A DNA stretch of 64,000 bases, from assembly GCF_016921115.1 (NCBI RefSeq), contig NZ_JAFFZS010000005.1, positions 124,001 through 188,000 on the forward strand. Reading direction: 5' to 3'. The position numbers and the translations under genes are program-made. Shown in pieces: positions 61,542 to 64,000 of this stretch. A model generated the notes under the pieces. It made no database searches and was not told the origin of the DNA. It saw only the letters and a program-made list of their open reading frames with translations. Position 1 is the first letter of the stretch, and each line of letters opens with the position of its first letter. The stretch comes from Streptomyces actuosus. Lineage in GTDB: Bacteria > Actinomycetota > Actinomycetes > Streptomycetales > Streptomycetaceae.

Positions 61542-64000
61542 CGGAGGACGCGGCGGCCGCGGGCGGGGGAGGGCCGTGGCTGCTCGGGGTGCGGCACCAC
61601 GGGCCCGGGTCGGCCCGCGCGGTGCGCGCGGCTCTGGAGGCGGCCCGGCCGCGGATCGTGCTGATCGAGGGACCGCCCGAGGCGGACCCGCTGATCCCGC
61701 TGGCCGCGGAGACGGACATGCGTCCGCCGGTCGCCCTGCTCGCCCACGCCGTGGACGAGCCCGGCCGCTCGGCGTTCTGGCCCCTGGCCGAGTTCTCCCC
61801 GGAGTGGGTCGCCCTCCGCTGGGCGCTGGAGCACGGGGTCCCGGCCCGCTTCATCGACCTGCCGGCCGCGCACAGTCTGGCCCGGGGGAGCACCGTCCCC
61901 GACCCCGCCGACCCCGCCGCCCCGGGCGACGCCGACACGGGGGGCGCGGCAGCGGGGGGACCGGCGGGGCGGGACGCGCAGGAGCAGCGGGCCCCGGCCG
62001 ACGTGCGGGTCGATCCGCTCGCCGTTCTCGCCGGCACGGCCGGGTACGACGACCCCGAGCGCTGGTGGGAGGACGTCGTCGAGCACCGGGGCGCGAAGGG
62101 GGGCGACGCGTTCGCCCCGTTCGCGGCCCTGGAGGAGGCCATGGCCATGCTGCGGGAGGCGTACGGCGGCGGGGGACAGGACCGGGACCTCGTGCGGGAG
62201 GCCCACATGCGGCTCCAGCTGCGTGCCGCCCGCCGCGAGACCGGCGACGACGTGGCCGTGGTCTGCGGTGCCTGGCACGTGCCCGCCCTGCGGAGGAAGC
62301 CCGCCGTCGCCGCCGACCGGGCGCTGCTGAAGGGGCTGCCGAAGGTCAGGGCGGACCTGACCTGGGTGCCGTGGACACACCGCAGACTGGCCCGGGGTGG
62401 TGGGTACGGCGCGGGCATCGAGGCACCGGGCTGGTACGGACACCTCTTCGCCGCCCCCGACCGGCCGGTCGAGCGGTGGCTGACGAGGGTGGCGGGACTG
62501 CTGCGGGAGGAGGACCGGATCGTCTCGCCCGCGCACGTCATCGAAGCGGTGCGGCTGGCGGACACCCTCGCCGCGCTGCGCGGGCGGCCCCTGCCCGGGC
62601 TGCGAGAGACCACCGACGCCGCGCGGGCGGTGATGTGCGACGGCTCGGACGTCCCGCTCGCCCTGGTGCGCGACCGGCTCGTGGTCGGCGAGGCCCTGGG
62701 CGAGGTGCCGCGGACGGCCCCGGCGGTGCCGCTCCAGCGGGACCTCGACCGCCTCCAACGGCGGCTGCGGCTCAGACCCGAGGCCGAGGACCGGGAGCTG
62801 GAGCTCGACCTGCGCAAGGACATCGACGCCGAGCGCAGCAGGCTGCTGCACCGGTTGCGGCTGCTGGGCGTCGACTGGGGCGAGCCGGCCGCCTCACGCG
62901 TCGGCACGGGCACGTTCCGGGAGACCTGGCGGCTGCGCTGGGAGCCGGAGCTGGCGGTCCGCGTCGCCGAGGCGGGCGTGTGGGGGACGACCGTGATCGC
63001 CGCCGCGAACGGCAGGGCGGAGGCGGACGCTGCGGCCGCGCAGGCCCTGGCGGAGGTCACCGCGCTGGCCGAGCGCTGCTTGCAGGCCGGTCTGACGGAG
63101 GCGCTGTCCGCGGTGATGCGGGCACTCGCCGACCGGGCCGCGCTCGAGGCGGACGTCGGCCGCCTCGCCCAGGCCCTGCCCGCCCTGGTCCGCTCCCTGC
63201 GCTACGGCGACGTGCGCGGCACCGACACTGGAGCGCTGGCCGAGGTCGCCGCGGGTCTGGCCGACCGGGTCTTCGTCGGCCTGCCCCCGGCCTGCGCCGC
63301 CCTCGCCCCGGACGCCGCCGACGAGATGCGGCGCCGGCTGGACGCGGTGCACGGGGCAGTGGGGCTGCTCGCGGACGTCACGGACGTCCCCGCCGGCCGG
63401 GCGGCCCCCGCGGCACGGCGCGGCGACGGTCTGCGGCCCCGCTGGCAGGAAGTGCTGCGCGTGCTGTCCGCACGGGACGCGGTGCCCGGCCAGGTCCGCG
63501 GGCGCGCCGTGCGGCTGCTGCTGGACGACGGGCGCATGGGACAGGACGAGGCGGCCCGGCTGATGGGGCTCGCCCTGTCGCCGGGGACGCCGCCGCAGGA
63601 CGCCGCCGCCTGGATCGAGGGGTTCGTCGGCGGCGGAGGCGGCGGGATGCTCCTCGTGCACGACGAGCGGCTGCTCTCCCTGGTGGACGGCTGGCTCACC
63701 GGAGTGCCCGCGCAGGCGTTCACCGACGTACTGCCGCTGCTGCGGAGGACGTTCGCGGCGTACGAACCGGGGGTGCGCCGCACCCTGGGCGAACTGGTCC
63801 GACGCGGACCGGAGCGGCGCCCCGGCGCGGGACCCGCGGCCCGGACCGGCCTGCCGGGCTTCGCGGCCGGCCTCGACGACGAGCGCGCGGATGCCGTGGT
63901 GCCGGTGGCCCGGCTGCTGCTGGGCCTGGACGGCGCACCGGACGCCGCGGACGGGGATCGGGACGACAGCGACACCGGCCTGGTGGGGGTGGGGACATGA
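61538..64000 (+). CDS. DUF5682 protein
   Basis: An 820-aa protein. The N-terminal domain (residues about 10-260) begins WLLGVRHHGPGSARAVRAAL, with IVLIEGPPEADPLIPLA and, further on, DDVAVVCGAWHVPALR, reminiscent of ChaN/TraB-like folds with a His-containing active-site region. The middle is helical (DLDRLQRRLRLRPEAEDREL, TFRETWRLRWEPELAV), and the C-terminal 350 residues are alpha-helical repeats (LVRSLRYGDVRGTDTGALAE, DAAAWIEGFVGGGGGGMLLV). DUF5682 is a regular neighbour of MoxR, SWIM, DUF5691 and VWA genes. GGAGGGGGACGGG precedes the ATG. Its stop overlaps an ATG at 63997, presumably the start of the VWA gene beyond the window. Confidence 0.85.
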   Translation: MTEDAAAAGGGGPWLLGVRHHGPGSARAVRAALEAARPRIVLIEGPPEADPLIPLAAETDMRPPVALLAHAVDEPGRSAFWPLAEFSPEWVALRWALEHGVPARFIDLPAAHSLARGSTVPDPADPAAPGDADTGGAAAGGPAGRDAQEQRAPADVRVDPLAVLAGTAGYDDPERWWEDVVEHRGAKGGDAFAPFAALEEAMAMLREAYGGGGQDRDLVREAHMRLQLRAARRETGDDVAVVCGAWHVPALRRKPAVAADRALLKGLPKVRADLTWVPWTHRRLARGGGYGAGIEAPGWYGHLFAAPDRPVERWLTRVAGLLREEDRIVSPAHVIEAVRLADTLAALRGRPLPGLRETTDAARAVMCDGSDVPLALVRDRLVVGEALGEVPRTAPAVPLQRDLDRLQRRLRLRPEAEDRELELDLRKDIDAERSRLLHRLRLLGVDWGEPAASRVGTGTFRETWRLRWEPELAVRVAEAGVWGTTVIAAANGRAEADAAAAQALAEVTALAERCLQAGLTEALSAVMRALADRAALEADVGRLAQALPALVRSLRYGDVRGTDTGALAEVAAGLADRVFVGLPPACAALAPDAADEMRRRLDAVHGAVGLLADVTDVPAGRAAPAARRGDGLRPRWQEVLRVLSARDAVPGQVRGRAVRLLLDDGRMGQDEAARLMGLALSPGTPPQDAAAWIEGFVGGGGGGMLLVHDERLLSLVDGWLTGVPAQAFTDVLPLLRRTFAAYEPGVRRTLGELVRRGPERRPGAGPAARTGLPGFAAGLDDERADAVVPVARLLLGLDGAPDAADGDRDDSDTGLVGVGT

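Noticed and set aside
58687..63060. A continuous minus-strand open frame of 1457 codons
   Set aside because: Only its last 465 codons are the SWIM gene. The rest is the complement of the MoxR and DUF5682 genes, held open by GC-rich third positions.

Overview
The window is chromosomal DNA of a Streptomyces. The evidence is very high G+C with strong third-position bias, frequent GTG/TTG starts, bldM with its sigma-BldN promoter, icmB, an LAXTG sortase substrate, and a gene order that from memory parallels the S. coelicolor SCO4768-SCO4804 region (bldM, an ECF sigma, guaB, guaB3, a kinase cluster, guaA, pcrA, an M23 peptidase, icmB). No database search was possible, so names rest on motifs, length and neighbourhood.

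Layout. 1-3.8 kb: the developmental regulator bldM, an ECF sigma factor (probably shbA) and IMP dehydrogenase guaB, each ending near a clear hairpin. 3.8-7.5 kb: an insertion between guaB and guaB3 that carries the C-terminal scrap of a tyrosine integrase and three genes (a small AG1/WXG-like protein, a DUF1023 alpha/beta hydrolase, a lipoprotein). 7.6-13.6 kb: guaB3, a nucleotide-sugar dehydrogenase with an altered catalytic residue, glpD and a secreted serine hydrolase. 13.9-26.3 kb: six tandem eukaryotic-type Ser/Thr kinase genes. Five have one transmembrane helix and a related extracytoplasmic domain; two (the 2nd and 6th) have lost catalytic residues. 26.5-31.4 kb: a succinate-semialdehyde dehydrogenase, a GMC oxidoreductase with a cysteine cluster and an LAETG surface protein.

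32.2-34.6 kb: chorismate mutase, preceded by what looks like a complete aromatic-amino-acid attenuator (leaderless leader peptide with Tyr-Phe-Tyr codons and competing hairpins), diverging from guaA. 34.6-43.7 kb: a PPOX-fold protein, a class II aldolase, a DUF4429/SHOCT protein, a membrane protein, a DoxX protein and a PspC-type envelope-stress module (PspC/toastrack protein, PspC-histidine kinase, LuxR response regulator) around a divergent promoter with repeated CCCTGA motifs. 44-49.3 kb: membrane proteins and two coiled-coil NlpC/P60 cell-wall hydrolases, one with a long leader that resembles a c-di-AMP (ydaO) riboswitch. 50.3-56.6 kb: pcrA helicase, an M23 peptidase, a lipase-like hydrolase and icmB.

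56.6-64 kb: the edge of a multi-gene system of unknown function, with DUF5691 and SWIM-domain proteins on the minus strand diverging from a MoxR-type AAA+ ATPase, a tiny coupled ORF and a DUF5682 protein. A next gene evidently starts in the last four bases.

The best candidates for little-described biology are the chorismate-mutase attenuator, the kinase/pseudokinase array, and the SWIM-DUF5691-MoxR-DUF5682 system.
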